A stretch of DNA of 15,709 nt from Candidatus Pacearchaeota archaeon (GCA_016234065.1 JACQLJ010000004.1:1-15709), one strand, 5' to 3'. Shown: positions 1 through 6,999, counted from the stretch's first letter. Notes: generated by a model from the letters alone, not told the origin. A program made the numbers and translations.

Positions 1-35
1 CTTTTTAATTTTGAAGATATGTTTTTCATTTTATA

Positions 36-257
36 TTAATTCATAAAACTATCAAGAATTTTATATCCTCCATAAGCGATTAAACCATCAGCAATCAAAC
101 TTGAAATATATCTTATAAGATATGCTCCTATGGCCAATTCCTTATTTTTTGGGTCAATTTCTAGAGCACTATTTTCAAATTTTTCTGCAAGCTTCCATGG
201 AACAACTAAATCTGCAAGTTCTTTTCCAGTGCTTCTTAATGAATTTGGATTTTCCAT
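36..257 (-). CDS. Small hypothetical membrane protein, 73 aa
   Basis: I do not recognise a family. The N-terminal half is polar (begins MENPNSLRSTGK). The last 30 residues contain a hydrophobic stretch (AYLIRYISSLIADGLIAYGG) that could be one membrane helix or an amphipathic hairpin. The ATG at 257 is chosen because a palindromic TATA box (278-289) lies 26 bases upstream, giving a leaderless message. An in-frame ATG at 404 would add 49 low-complexity hydrophobic residues and would place this TATA box inside the gene, so I reject it. It is the most 3' minus-strand gene seen and is separated from the next one by 82 bases, so it is probably transcribed alone. The reading frame is moderately convincing; function is unknown. 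Confidence 0.6.
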   Translation of the reverse strand: MENPNSLRSTGKELADLVVPWKLAEKFENSALEIDPKNKELAIGAYLIRYISSLIADGLIAYGGYKILDSFMN

Positions 258-277
258 AAAAAATACACAAAAAACCG

Positions 278-289
278 ATTTATAAATCT
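278..289 (-). promoter_or_regulatory. TATA box for the 73-aa gene
   Basis: The sequence gatttataaatc is a perfect palindrome centred 26 bases upstream of the ATG at 257, the spacing expected for leaderless archaeal transcription. Confidence 0.6.
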
Positions 290-339
290 TACGATTGTAG
301 TCACCAGAAAGTAATAATATAAAAAGAAATAATTTATAT

Positions 340-693
340 TTAAAATTCCAAACAACTAGGCAGCTTATTTTTAAAGCGAGGTAAGAATTCTCCCATGTCT
401 GCAAGGTCTAAATCATCATTCAAGCCCCATCTTATGTCTCCAAAAGTTGATATGTATTTTATTGTATATGGTTCATAAAGATCTGGATTTCTGGATATTT
501 GAGAAAGTATAATATGGTCGTAATCTCCATCTCCATTGTTGTCTCTTGCAATTATTGTTCCATAATGAGGGTGAACGAATGTTATTTTTTGAGGCATACA
601 TTCTCTTTTTTGAGCCATAGATTCCACTTGCGGATTTGCAATCATAATTAGTGATAATGCTGCTGCTCTTATTACTTTTTTTAAGTTTTTCAT
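340..693 (-). CDS. Small secreted protein with a calcium-loop-like motif, 117 aa
   Basis: The N-terminus (MKNLKKVIRA, then AALSLIMIAN) is a typical Sec signal peptide: basic residues followed by a short hydrophobic core, with a possible cleavage site near residues 25-27 (ESMA). The mature part contains DNNGDGDYD at residues 51-59, spaced like an EF-hand or dockerin calcium-binding loop (D-x-N/D-x-D-G-D). The rest (for example DPDLYEPYTIKYIS-like beta segments and GDIRWGLNDD) matches no family I know. The start lies only 4 bases after the stop of the purC-like gene, so the two are probably co-transcribed. There is no Shine-Dalgarno sequence in the gap. The calcium role is inferred from one motif only. 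Confidence 0.75.
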   Translation of the reverse strand: MKNLKKVIRAAALSLIMIANPQVESMAQKRECMPQKITFVHPHYGTIIARDNNGDGDYDHIILSQISRNPDLYEPYTIKYISTFGDIRWGLNDDLDLADMGEFLPRFKNKLPSCLEF

Positions 694-697
694 AAAT

Positions 698-1789
698 TTA
701 ATTGAAATTTCCTAAATCATTCAGGACCTTGTCCAAATCTCTTGCCCGGAACCAATCTTTCGCTAGATATTGATTTGCTCCTGCGGCATACATCTCTCCG
801 ACTAATTCAACTAAACGTGGCGGCAGTTTATTCGCTCTTAATGAAACAAACTGCTTCCAATCTTCTGTTTTTTCTCTTTTTGCCTGAGATTTTCCTTCTT
901 CAATTTGTTCTATCCAATCAGGTTGTGTTTTTCTGTAATGCTGCCTTAAGACCTCTTTGCCAATTTGCACTCCATTAAATGTTAGCCGATTTTCATCAAA
1001 TGTTCCAAGAACATCTGCTAACATCAAATTTTCGTAAAATGATATAAATTCTAATTTGCCGTCATAATCAACCATTCCTGATTTCTTTGCTCTTTCTGAA
1101 ATGACATCTGCTGCTATTCCTCTTACTTCAGTTAATTTATTCCATTGTTCATCAGTAAGTCCTGAAATTCTTTTCGCTTCTTCATATGTTAATGTTCTGT
1201 CACTTGATTCAAATTTTGTTGTAAAGTCATAAACTCTGTTCGGAAACATTTCCCCAGATACAGGTATATGATCAGTTCCTAATTTTACTAATTCTCTTGA
1301 TAATTCTTCTGTCTTTCCTTCATTTTCAAGCCCTCTTAATTTTTTTAGCAAAGAACTTCCTTCTGTTATCCCATTTCTGTAAATTACTTCAAGAGGCACA
1401 ACAAAATTTCCTTTTCCCCTATTCTTTTGAAAATGTCCGTAATCATATCCGTTTTTTATTTTAAAGAAAGGTTTTACAGCTTCAGCTACTCTTATAGCCA
1501 TTTCATTTGAAGGTTTGCTTAGTGCGCTTATGTCTTCAACAATTTTTCCTCCCTCACGAATTCCTAGGTAATGTGTTTCAATTTTTTCTCCAGAATCTGT
1601 AATTCTTCCTCTTATATCTTCAAAATTTGCAGCAGCCATCATACAAAGCGCTGCTCCCTTGTTTGGAATTTCATCAGGCATTTTACCCCAATCAAGAATA
1701 GAAAATCTGTTTGAAAATACAAAAATCCCTTCTCCTAAAGAATCTTTATCAGGTTCCTTGAGAATTATTAACTCTTTTACGCTTCCCAT
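698..1789 (-). CDS. purC: Phosphoribosylaminoimidazole-succinocarboxamide synthase (SAICAR synthetase)-like protein
   Basis: SAICAR synthetase condenses CAIR with aspartate using ATP in de novo purine synthesis, in the cytoplasm. Family signatures are visible: FVFSNRFSILDWG followed by MPDEIPNKGAALC (residues 23-49), corresponding to the DR-S-FD...IPGKG substrate/nucleotide region; VPLEVIYRNGITEGSS (131-146), corresponding to the conserved P-E-V-x-R-N segment; DYDGKLEF (241-248); and a C-terminal LADVLGTFDENRL / KEVLRQHYRK block (258-287). At 363 residues it is longer than the ~240-residue bacterial enzyme and matches the long divergent archaeal branch. The ATG at 1789 has a TATA box 26 bases upstream. 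No other purine gene is in the window, so the pathway context is missing. Family assignment is strong; exact substrate specificity is less certain because the branch is divergent. Confidence 0.85.
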   Translation of the reverse strand: MGSVKELIILKEPDKDSLGEGIFVFSNRFSILDWGKMPDEIPNKGAALCMMAAANFEDIRGRITDSGEKIETHYLGIREGGKIVEDISALSKPSNEMAIRVAEAVKPFFKIKNGYDYGHFQKNRGKGNFVVPLEVIYRNGITEGSSLLKKLRGLENEGKTEELSRELVKLGTDHIPVSGEMFPNRVYDFTTKFESSDRTLTYEEAKRISGLTDEQWNKLTEVRGIAADVISERAKKSGMVDYDGKLEFISFYENLMLADVLGTFDENRLTFNGVQIGKEVLRQHYRKTQPDWIEQIEEGKSQAKREKTEDWKQFVSLRANKLPPRLVELVGEMYAAGANQYLAKDWFRARDLDKVLNDLGNFN

Positions 1790-1810
1790 AAAAATTTTTA
1801 GAAAGAGATT

Positions 1811-1818
1811 ATTTAAGT
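1811..1818 (-). promoter_or_regulatory. TATA box for purC-like gene
   Basis: Read on the minus strand this is acttaaat, centred about 26 bases upstream of the ATG at 1789. It implies a leaderless transcript that probably also covers the downstream secreted-protein gene. Confidence 0.55.
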
Positions 1819-1869
1819 ATTTGTATTCTAAATTAGAATAAAATCACTTTGGATTTTCCAAATAGAAAA

Positions 1870-1879
1870 TTTTAAATAT
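1870..1879 (+). promoter_or_regulatory. TATA box for the CFI-box gene
   Basis: ttttaaatat is centred about 26 bases upstream of the ATG at 1901, in the 111-base divergent spacer shared with the purC-like gene. Confidence 0.6.
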
Positions 1880-1900
1880 GGGGTCTGTTTAGAAAGTAAA

Positions 1901-2446
1901 ATGGGAAAAACACAGAGGGACGAAGCTTATGAAGAGGGTTTTAAAGCGGGAAAAGAAGGATCGGATATTTCTCCCCCTATAGTAGATGGAATTGAAGAAG
2001 GGCTTCATGGACTTTTTGGGGGTGGTAAACATGTTAGAGAACATAATGAGTCATACAGAGCGGGACATGAAGAAGGAAAAAGAAGAAGAGAAGATTCTAA
2101 CGCAGAACATGAATCAAAAGATAATTCTTTGTGTTATTTAACAACTGCTTGCGTATCTGCAAGAGGCCTACCAGACAATTGCTTTGAACTTGAAACATTG
2201 CGAGGTTTTAGGGATAGAGTTTTAGTACCAAGATCTGATGGTAGAAGAGCTGTTAGTGAATATTACAAAATAGCTCCTGAAATTGTTCGGGCCGTCGATG
2301 AACAAGATAATTCTCAAGATATTTGGAGAGGATTATACAAAGATATTAGACACTCTGTTTCTTTGGTTGTGTCTGGTGATTTTGAAAATGCCTTTAAACA
2401 TTATCAGCAAATGACAATGGGCCTTAAAGGAAGATTTTTAAGTTAA
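1901..2446 (+). CDS. CFI-box (CYLTTAC-type) C-terminal domain protein, 181 aa
   Basis: The C-terminal half carries CYLTTACVSARGLPDNC (residues 78-94), then LETLRGFRDRVLVP (97-110) and YYKIAPEIV (121-129). This series (C-x-x-T/A-T-A, L-x-x-L-R-x-F-R-D, Y-Y-x-x-S/A-P) is the pattern of the CFI-box/CYLTTAC domain found mostly at the C-terminus of bacterial proteins. Its biochemical role is not known to me. Cysteines 78, 84 and 94 could bind a metal or form a disulfide. The N-terminal part has two similar Gly/Tyr motifs (EAYEEGFKAGKEG and ESYRAGHEEGK) flanking a Gly-rich linker, then a very basic/acidic stretch. No signal peptide or membrane helix is seen. The start is supported by the TATA box 26 bases upstream. 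Convergent with eS6, with a 19-base gap. Possibly acquired from bacteria. Confidence 0.8.
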   Translation: MGKTQRDEAYEEGFKAGKEGSDISPPIVDGIEEGLHGLFGGGKHVREHNESYRAGHEEGKRRREDSNAEHESKDNSLCYLTTACVSARGLPDNCFELETLRGFRDRVLVPRSDGRRAVSEYYKIAPEIVRAVDEQDNSQDIWRGLYKDIRHSVSLVVSGDFENAFKHYQQMTMGLKGRFLS

Positions 2447-2465
2447 TAACTCGGATTTTAAAGAA

Positions 2466-2927
2466 TTACTGGCTAGCGGGATTTTCAGGAGTTTTTGCTT
2501 CCTCTTTTGGCTTGTTCTGCTCAGAAAAAATCCCTGAAAGTTTTTTTGAGCCCTCTTTGATAACTTTCAAATTTATCTGCACTATGTCAGGAGAAATAAA
2601 TCTTCCTCTAACTGTTTTTCTTAGTCGCAATCCTTTTGGTTTCATGTTCCCTCTGCTTTTTTTCCCTTCTTTTCTTGAGCGCTTTTTCATTCCAACCCCA
2701 TAACTTAATAACACTTTTTTCAGAGATGTTCCTTCAACTTGCTTTAAAGCAGGAAATCCTGCCTTGTCGCTCAATCCTGTGACTTCAAATTCATATCCAC
2801 TTAAATCGCCGGAAATGTCTTTTCCGTCAATTTTTTCACTAATTGATTTCCCCACTATTTCTTCATTTTCAACTTCCAAATGAAATGTTTTTCCTGTTTT
2901 TTCTGCAATATTTACCTTGAATGCCAT
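2466..2927 (-). CDS. rps6e: 30S ribosomal protein eS6
   Basis: eS6 is a small-subunit ribosomal protein found in archaea and eukaryotes. The sequence shows the family pattern: MAFKVNIAEKTGKTFHLEVE at the start, GKSISEKIDG (residues 26-35), SGYEFEVTGLSDKAGFPAL (43-61), GMKKRSRKEGKKSRGN (79-94, a strongly basic block), and the diagnostic LRKTVRGRFISPDIVQIN (102-119). The archaeal family is usually about 125-140 residues; here a polar acidic/Pro-rich tail (last ~20 residues, ending NPASQ) extends it to 153. The upstream gene (2935-3309) ends 7 bases before this start, so the two are probably one transcription unit. In many archaea eS6 lies beside the aIF5B gene, which here is on the same strand further upstream. 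Confidence 0.96.
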   Translation of the reverse strand: MAFKVNIAEKTGKTFHLEVENEEIVGKSISEKIDGKDISGDLSGYEFEVTGLSDKAGFPALKQVEGTSLKKVLLSYGVGMKKRSRKEGKKSRGNMKPKGLRLRKTVRGRFISPDIVQINLKVIKEGSKKLSGIFSEQNKPKEEAKTPENPASQ

Positions 2928-2934
2928 GTAAGTA

Positions 2935-3309
2935 TCAATAAAGTTTGTTTTTAAGATTTTCGGGTTCAGATATTGGTTTTTTTGCTGGAAATTCCACCAC
3001 GTTCCCTTCTAATCCCTTATCACCTTCTCTCTGAGTAACTGCAATTTTTCTAAAATACTTTTTTGAAAGGGTTTTGCTTCTAACTTCTTGAAGATTTACA
3101 ATTCCCTTTCCCCTTTTTTCTAGGAGATACTTAAAAAATGCATCTACTCTTTGTTCATGTTCTGCAAAGATATCTGGTGTTTCACTATCACCATATTGAT
3201 TTGGGTCATATTCAAGTGTTGGTATTCCATATGAAGTTCCGGATTGTTTTATTCTCCCTTTTCTTTCTAAATGCATTCTTACATCTTCTATGTTAATTAT
3301 CTCTGCCAT
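2935..3309 (-). CDS. Hypothetical protein, 124 aa, upstream of eS6
   Basis: I do not recognise a family. The protein is soluble and charged. It opens with a likely helix (EIINIEDVRMHLERKGRIK), has a middle segment rich in Asp/Glu/Pro (YDPNQYGDSETPDIFAEHEQ), then a helix DAFFKYLLEKRGKG (residues 56-69) and a basic region (RSKTLSKKYFRKIAVTQR). There is no signal peptide, membrane helix or cysteine. The ATG at 3309 has a TATA box 26 bases upstream, and the gene runs into eS6 after 7 bases, so it is probably the first gene of a small eS6 operon. The basic segment and the operon hint at a ribosome- or RNA-associated role, but that is only a guess from position. Confidence 0.75.
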   Translation of the reverse strand: MAEIINIEDVRMHLERKGRIKQSGTSYGIPTLEYDPNQYGDSETPDIFAEHEQRVDAFFKYLLEKRGKGIVNLQEVRSKTLSKKYFRKIAVTQREGDKGLEGNVVEFPAKKPISEPENLKNKLY

Positions 3310-3330
3310 GGTTTTATTTCAAAAAATTGA

Positions 3331-3340
3331 TATTTAAAGT
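3331..3340 (-). promoter_or_regulatory. TATA box for the eS6 operon
   Basis: Read on the minus strand as actttaaata, centred 26 bases upstream of the ATG at 3309. It is the only clear promoter for the two-gene unit ending in eS6. Confidence 0.65.
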
Positions 3341-3354
3341 TTTTCAATTCATAA

Positions 3355-3364
3355 ATTTTAAAAA
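3355..3364 (+). promoter_or_regulatory. TATA box for the kinase-like gene
   Basis: attttaaaaa is centred about 26 bases upstream of the ATG at 3386. It decides between that ATG and the GTG at 3365, which sits directly on the box and is rejected. Confidence 0.6.
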
Positions 3365-3385
3365 GTGATTCTTTGGTTATTTAGA

Positions 3386-3862
3386 ATGACGACGCTTGAA
3401 TTAATAAGTAAGCCAAGAGCCAATGGTAAAGTTTACAGAACTTCAGATGGCTTAATTGTAAAAACAATCCCTTGGGCAGGAGATAAATCAGAACGTTTTC
3501 TTAAGAGAGAAGAAAAAATCCAACGAGCCCTTTTGTTGAAAGGATTTAATGTTTCTACCCCTTATGGAGTTTCTAGCTTAAGATTAAATGATGGGGCTGT
3601 TGTGTCTGGTTTTTTTATGGAATATATTCCGGGAATTCCTTGGTATGATTTAGATTTGAGTCAGCGTGATTTTACTAGTAAAACTATTAGGCCTGAAATA
3701 AAAAGAGCAATATCAATGAATTTTAAACCAGGAAATTATAATGAAAATGTTATTTTAGGTAGTGATGGAAAAGTTTACTTGATTGACTTTGAGTATTGGG
3801 AAATGCCTGGTGTTCCAGATGAAATAACCCCTTTTCTTAGAGATATTACTAATAGACTTTAG
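3386..3862 (+). CDS. Divergent protein-kinase-like fold protein (possible pseudokinase), 158 aa
   Basis: The layout resembles the small kinases of the RIO/Bud32/ABC1/aminoglycoside-kinase group. GLIVKTIPW (residues 22-30) has the strand and Lys (K26) that bind ATP phosphates; KREEKIQRALLLKGFNVSTP (40-59) is helix C with Glu42/43 and the following Pro; GFFMEYIPGIPW (75-86) is the hinge; GKVYLIDFEYWE (128-139) is the strand carrying the metal-binding DFG-like Asp134. The catalytic HxDxxxxN segment is altered to SMNFKPGN (110-117), so the usual His and catalytic Asp become Ser and Asn. At 158 residues most of the C-lobe is missing. It may be a pseudokinase or an unusual phosphotransferase. The gene lies convergent with infB, 12 bases away, inserted between infB and the eS6 unit. 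Confidence 0.7.
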   Translation: MTTLELISKPRANGKVYRTSDGLIVKTIPWAGDKSERFLKREEKIQRALLLKGFNVSTPYGVSSLRLNDGAVVSGFFMEYIPGIPWYDLDLSQRDFTSKTIRPEIKRAISMNFKPGNYNENVILGSDGKVYLIDFEYWEMPGVPDEITPFLRDITNRL

Positions 3863-3874
3863 AATGGGTTTTAA

Positions 3875-5674
3875 TTATTCTCCCCAGTTTGATTTTTTCT
3901 TTCTTTTAATTTCTGCGATTTCTTGAAGCAGTTTCATTTCGTTTGAAGACAAAATATCTTTGTTTTTCTTAAGATTCCTGAATTGTGATTCTGATAAATC
4001 AGAATAAATGAATTTTTTGTTTTTCATTTGCCTTTCAAAATTCAAACCCGGCACTGAGATTGCAAGTTCCATTCCTTGGGTTGCTTCTGAGACAGATTTA
4101 TTCTCAGATTGCATATTTTTTATTCTGCTGATTTTTTCATCGCCTTCATCAATCATATTAATATTCGGAACCGCTTTTCCTGTTTCAACTCTTACTCCGA
4201 ATATTGCCGGTTTTGTATTCCTAAAAATAAATTGTCCTAGAACCTGCAATTTGAATAAAGCACCGAGTCCAATAAGTTTTTTCTTTTCAATTTCATCTGA
4301 TTTTTCATCACGGGATTTTTTTATGCTGTCAATTAGCTTGTAAATAACTTCATCTGTAATTATCTTCACATCATTTTGCAACTTTTCTGAAATTGAGGTG
4401 TCTTCATCAACAGAAACATTGAAGCCGGCAATTACTGCATCAATCTCATTTATTTTCAAGTTTGCCTTCGCCGAGTTTATGTCTGATTTTTTTATGTTTC
4501 CTATTCCTGCCTTGAGAACAGGTATGTTGCTGTCTTTTAATAGGGCGAGCAATGCCTCCAAACTGCCGAGGGAGTCGGCTTTCGCAATTATTCCATGATT
4601 GTCTGTTTTTATATTTTCAAGGATTTCTTTTTTGAAAATATTTTTTATCTCGTTAAGATTATTTTTATATGACATGAATGGCATTCCGGGAAGTATTTCA
4701 AATTTTTCCTTGAACTGCATTTTCAATCCTGTTGCAGCATGGACTTTGTCTTTTGGCTGGAACTTACTGCTAAGAGGTTTTATTTCCTCTAAGATTCTTA
4801 TTTTGGTTGTTCTTGGATTTCCATCAATGTCTGCTACTGCAATTTCATCATTTTTCTTTAACTCTCCCTCGTAGAGAATCGCCTCTGAAAAGTTCATTGC
4901 ATTTTCTTTTTTTATTTCAAGTATGACTCCTTTCGCCTCTTCTTGCTGAGAGAGTTTTTCGCTTAGATATTTTTGGCTTAATCCGCATAGCATCATTACT
5001 AATTCTGGAATTCCCTCTTTTGTCCTGGCACTGCATGGTATGAGAGCGAGATTTTTTGTGAAGTCGGAAATTTTGTAAAACAATTCTGCATCGTATCCGA
5101 AAGCGCTGAAAGAACCGACTATAGTAAGATATTTTTCATCAAAGGCCTGCTTCACATTTATTGCCTGGGACTCAATATTTGCTTTCAAATCAACGCTTGG
5201 GTTTTTGTTTGTTTCACTCTCACTATTGCTATTATGGATTACACGTGAAAGTGATCGCCATCCGGATATGTTATCTATTTTATTCAGCGCGACTATGAAA
5301 GGTGTTTTGTTCATTTTTAGAATTTGGATTACTTCTTGTGTCTGCGGTTTTATTCCCTCATTTATATCAATGACAAGAATTGCCAAATCAGCCAAACTCC
5401 CTCCGCGCTTTCTTAAGTTTGTGAATGATGCGTGTCCTGGGGTGTCAATAAATAGGAAGCCGGGAATTTCAAGCTTATCTCCTAGTTTTTCAACTATTGG
5501 AAAGGATTTTTTCATTTGTTCAATAGGATACAAAGTGAATGAAATCTTTTGTGTTATTCCTCCTGCCTCTCCTGCCTGAATGGAGCTGTCTCTAAGAGAA
5601 TCCAAAATACTGGTTTTTCCGTGATCCACATGTCCAGCCACCGTGACAATCGGCTGGCGAATTTTGTTTTTCAT
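3875..5674 (-). CDS. infB: Translation initiation factor aIF5B (IF-2 homologue)
   Basis: aIF5B is the GTPase that promotes ribosomal subunit joining and initiator tRNA placement. The G domain is complete: AGHVDHGKT (residues 13-21, P-loop), Thr41 in GGITQKI (switch I), DTPGH (77-81, switch II), NKID (131-134) and SAR (215-217). Beta-barrel domain II follows (about 240-340), then domain III with ADSLGSLEALLALL (about 367-380), and domain IV with a Lys-rich C-terminal helix ending in the conserved WGE. The length, 599, is that of the normal archaeal protein, with no intein and no long N-terminal extension. The nearest clear TATA box (5736-5746) would leave a leader of roughly 40 bases, and no convincing Shine-Dalgarno sequence precedes the ATG at 5674. 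It shares the strand with the eS6 unit, its usual archaeal neighbour. Confidence 0.98.
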   Translation of the reverse strand: MKNKIRQPIVTVAGHVDHGKTSILDSLRDSSIQAGEAGGITQKISFTLYPIEQMKKSFPIVEKLGDKLEIPGFLFIDTPGHASFTNLRKRGGSLADLAILVIDINEGIKPQTQEVIQILKMNKTPFIVALNKIDNISGWRSLSRVIHNSNSESETNKNPSVDLKANIESQAINVKQAFDEKYLTIVGSFSAFGYDAELFYKISDFTKNLALIPCSARTKEGIPELVMMLCGLSQKYLSEKLSQQEEAKGVILEIKKENAMNFSEAILYEGELKKNDEIAVADIDGNPRTTKIRILEEIKPLSSKFQPKDKVHAATGLKMQFKEKFEILPGMPFMSYKNNLNEIKNIFKKEILENIKTDNHGIIAKADSLGSLEALLALLKDSNIPVLKAGIGNIKKSDINSAKANLKINEIDAVIAGFNVSVDEDTSISEKLQNDVKIITDEVIYKLIDSIKKSRDEKSDEIEKKKLIGLGALFKLQVLGQFIFRNTKPAIFGVRVETGKAVPNINMIDEGDEKISRIKNMQSENKSVSEATQGMELAISVPGLNFERQMKNKKFIYSDLSESQFRNLKKNKDILSSNEMKLLQEIAEIKRKKKSNWGE

Positions 5675-5735
5675 GATTTCTGAAGTGATTTTTGGTTTTT
5701 AGGGTTTGTGATTCTGGTCATTGCATTGTGGCATA

Positions 5736-5746
5736 ATATTTATAAT
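5736..5746. promoter_or_regulatory. TATA box, possibly bidirectional, between infB and the PH-domain operon
   Basis: atatttataat reads as a good TATA box on the plus strand, centred 26 bases before the ATG at 5768. On the minus strand it reads attataaatat and could also serve infB with a longer leader. A weaker A-rich block near 5693-5703 is the alternative for infB. Confidence 0.5.
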
Positions 5747-5767
5747 CATAAAAAAGTTATTAAAACA

Positions 5768-5824
5768 ATGGTGAAAGAAGAAGAAATCTTCAATCATTCG
5801 TTTTGCAGGAGACAAACCAAATGA
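5768..5824 (+). CDS. Upstream mini-ORF (18 codons) overlapping the PH-domain gene
   Basis: This ORF starts at the ATG found 26 bases downstream of the TATA box, exactly where leaderless genes in this window start, and encodes MVKEEEIFNHSFCRRQTK. Its TGA stop overlaps the next gene's ATG in the tetranucleotide ATGA (5821-5824), the classic arrangement for translational coupling. An AGGAG (5807-5811) inside the mini-ORF is placed to serve the downstream ATG. It may be a leader peptide controlling the membrane-protein gene, or simply a leaderless entry that delivers ribosomes to the second start. The peptide itself shows no recognisable motif. Confidence 0.45.
   Translation: MVKEEEIFNHSFCRRQTK
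5807..5811 (+). promoter_or_regulatory. Shine-Dalgarno AGGAG for the PH-domain gene
   Basis: AGGAG lies 9 bases before the ATG at 5821. It supports that start over the TTG at 5803. It is one of the few clear Shine-Dalgarno sequences in a window where most starts look leaderless. Confidence 0.6.
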
Positions 5825-6282
5825 AAGAGGAGGAAAATTTTATTAGGGTTAGAAGTTCAAGAAAGGTTTATTTTCCTGTTTATTTGATGATATTAATTCT
5901 GGTATTTACAATTGGATTCGCAAAATTCAACGGAAAAGAAGTTAGCAATCTTGCATTGAGATTGGTGGTTTTTTTCTCAGCCGCATGCATTGCAGTTACT
6001 GAGATTCACAGATTGGCAAATTATTACGAAATAAATTCCGGCTCACTCGTCACTTCAAAAGGGATTTTCTCAAAGACAACAAGAAGAGTTGATTTGATTT
6101 CTGTGAGTGATGCTGATTCAGATCAGAACGTTTGGCAAAGATTGCTAAATTACGGCGATGTTAATGTAAGATTGTTCTCAAAAGAAAGCACAGTTCTTGT
6201 GAAAAATATAAATAATCCTAGCGGTTTTGTTGATTTTCTTGAAGGAAAAATGGCCGAAAAGAAAGGGACAAAAAATAGTTAA
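5821..6282 (+). CDS. Membrane protein with bacterial-type PH domain (YdbS/bPH2-like), 153 aa
   Basis: Two hydrophobic helices come first (VYFPVYLMILILVFTIGFA and LALRLVVFFSAACIAV), forming a hairpin. A small beta domain follows: YYEINSGSLVTSKGIFSKTTRRVDLISV, then WQRLLNYGDVNVR and a final helix SGFVDFLEGK. The order (short acidic N-terminus, two helices, then L-x-x-x-x-G-I/L-x-x-x-x-x-x-V/I-x-L-x-x-V...L-N-Y-G-D-V) is that of the bPH2/YdbS family, which anchors a PH-like domain on the cytoplasmic side of the membrane. Its ligand is unknown. The start at 5821 is set by AGGAG and by overlap with the mini-ORF. The next gene starts 9 bases after the stop, so the two form an operon. Confidence 0.85.
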   Translation: MKEEENFIRVRSSRKVYFPVYLMILILVFTIGFAKFNGKEVSNLALRLVVFFSAACIAVTEIHRLANYYEINSGSLVTSKGIFSKTTRRVDLISVSDADSDQNVWQRLLNYGDVNVRLFSKESTVLVKNINNPSGFVDFLEGKMAEKKGTKNS

Positions 6283-6291
6283 TTTGCAAAA

Positions 6292-6999
6292 ATGGAAATT
6301 GAATATGTTCACAACAAGAAAAAAAATAAAAAGTTTTATTTGAAATTAGGATTATTTTTTGCTTTTGTCGGGATTTTTTCGCTGATTATTTACACTTCAT
6401 TTTATGGTGGTTTTGGATTTACAGGGAGTGTCGTGTCTGAAAGCAGTTTAGTCGGGAATTCTGAGCAAAAAACAATTGACTTGAATGCGGAATTGACTTC
6501 GCCAGAATTAGACCTTAGTGGATTTTTTGAAAAAGTGGAAATAAGCGGAGGTGGTGAATCATATCTTGAAATCGGAGACCAAAAGTTTTATTTGGGAAAT
6601 TCAAATGGTAATTATATAATACTAAATGATTATGATGGGCAAATTGCTTTTGACGGCAAAATCCTATCTAATCTAAAAGGAAGAGCATCTGAAATAATAA
6701 TAAACGGCATTTCAATGAGTTCTCAGTCAAAAGACACATCAAAGGTAAATCTTCAGAGCCCATTTAATTATAAATTGCTTGAGTTAGGAAATCAGGTGCA
6801 AATAAAAAAGGTTTCATATACTGCATCTGGAAAAGTGAATTTAGACAACGGAAAAAATGAAATCAGCATTACTGACGAGCAAATTACAATGGGTGGCTTT
6901 AAAGGACATATTAAATCTGCAAACGAGAATATAATATTATCAGGGAAAATTCAGAGTTTAGATATTTCAGGAGAAACGAAGATTCATGTTGATGTTTGA
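6292..6999 (+). CDS. Membrane-anchored exported beta-rich protein, 235 aa
   Basis: A basic N-terminal tail (HNKKKNKKFYLK) precedes one strong membrane helix (LGLFFAFVGIFSLIIYTSFY, about residues 19-38). The remaining ~195 residues are Asn/Ser/Gly-rich with alternating hydrophobic positions (for example ISGGGESYLEIGDQKFYLG and GKVNLDNGKNEISITDEQ), typical of an extracytoplasmic beta-solenoid or beta-sandwich. No catalytic motif or cysteine pair is seen. By the positive-inside rule the bulk lies outside the cell. It follows the PH-domain gene after 9 bases and is probably co-transcribed, so the two may form a membrane-associated pair. Its stop codon abuts the stop of the convergent lipoprotein gene. 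I do not recognise a named family. Confidence 0.8.
   Translation: MEIEYVHNKKKNKKFYLKLGLFFAFVGIFSLIIYTSFYGGFGFTGSVVSESSLVGNSEQKTIDLNAELTSPELDLSGFFEKVEISGGGESYLEIGDQKFYLGNSNGNYIILNDYDGQIAFDGKILSNLKGRASEIIINGISMSSQSKDTSKVNLQSPFNYKLLELGNQVQIKKVSYTASGKVNLDNGKNEISITDEQITMGGFKGHIKSANENIILSGKIQSLDISGETKIHVDV

Noticed and set aside
742..978. Plus-strand open frame opposite the purC-like gene
   Set aside because: It is contained inside a gene with clear family motifs and has no supporting promoter.
4008..5579. Several plus-strand open frames opposite infB
   Set aside because: They lie entirely within the intact aIF5B gene, have low-complexity hydrophobic or Ser-rich products, and lack TATA boxes at the right distance.
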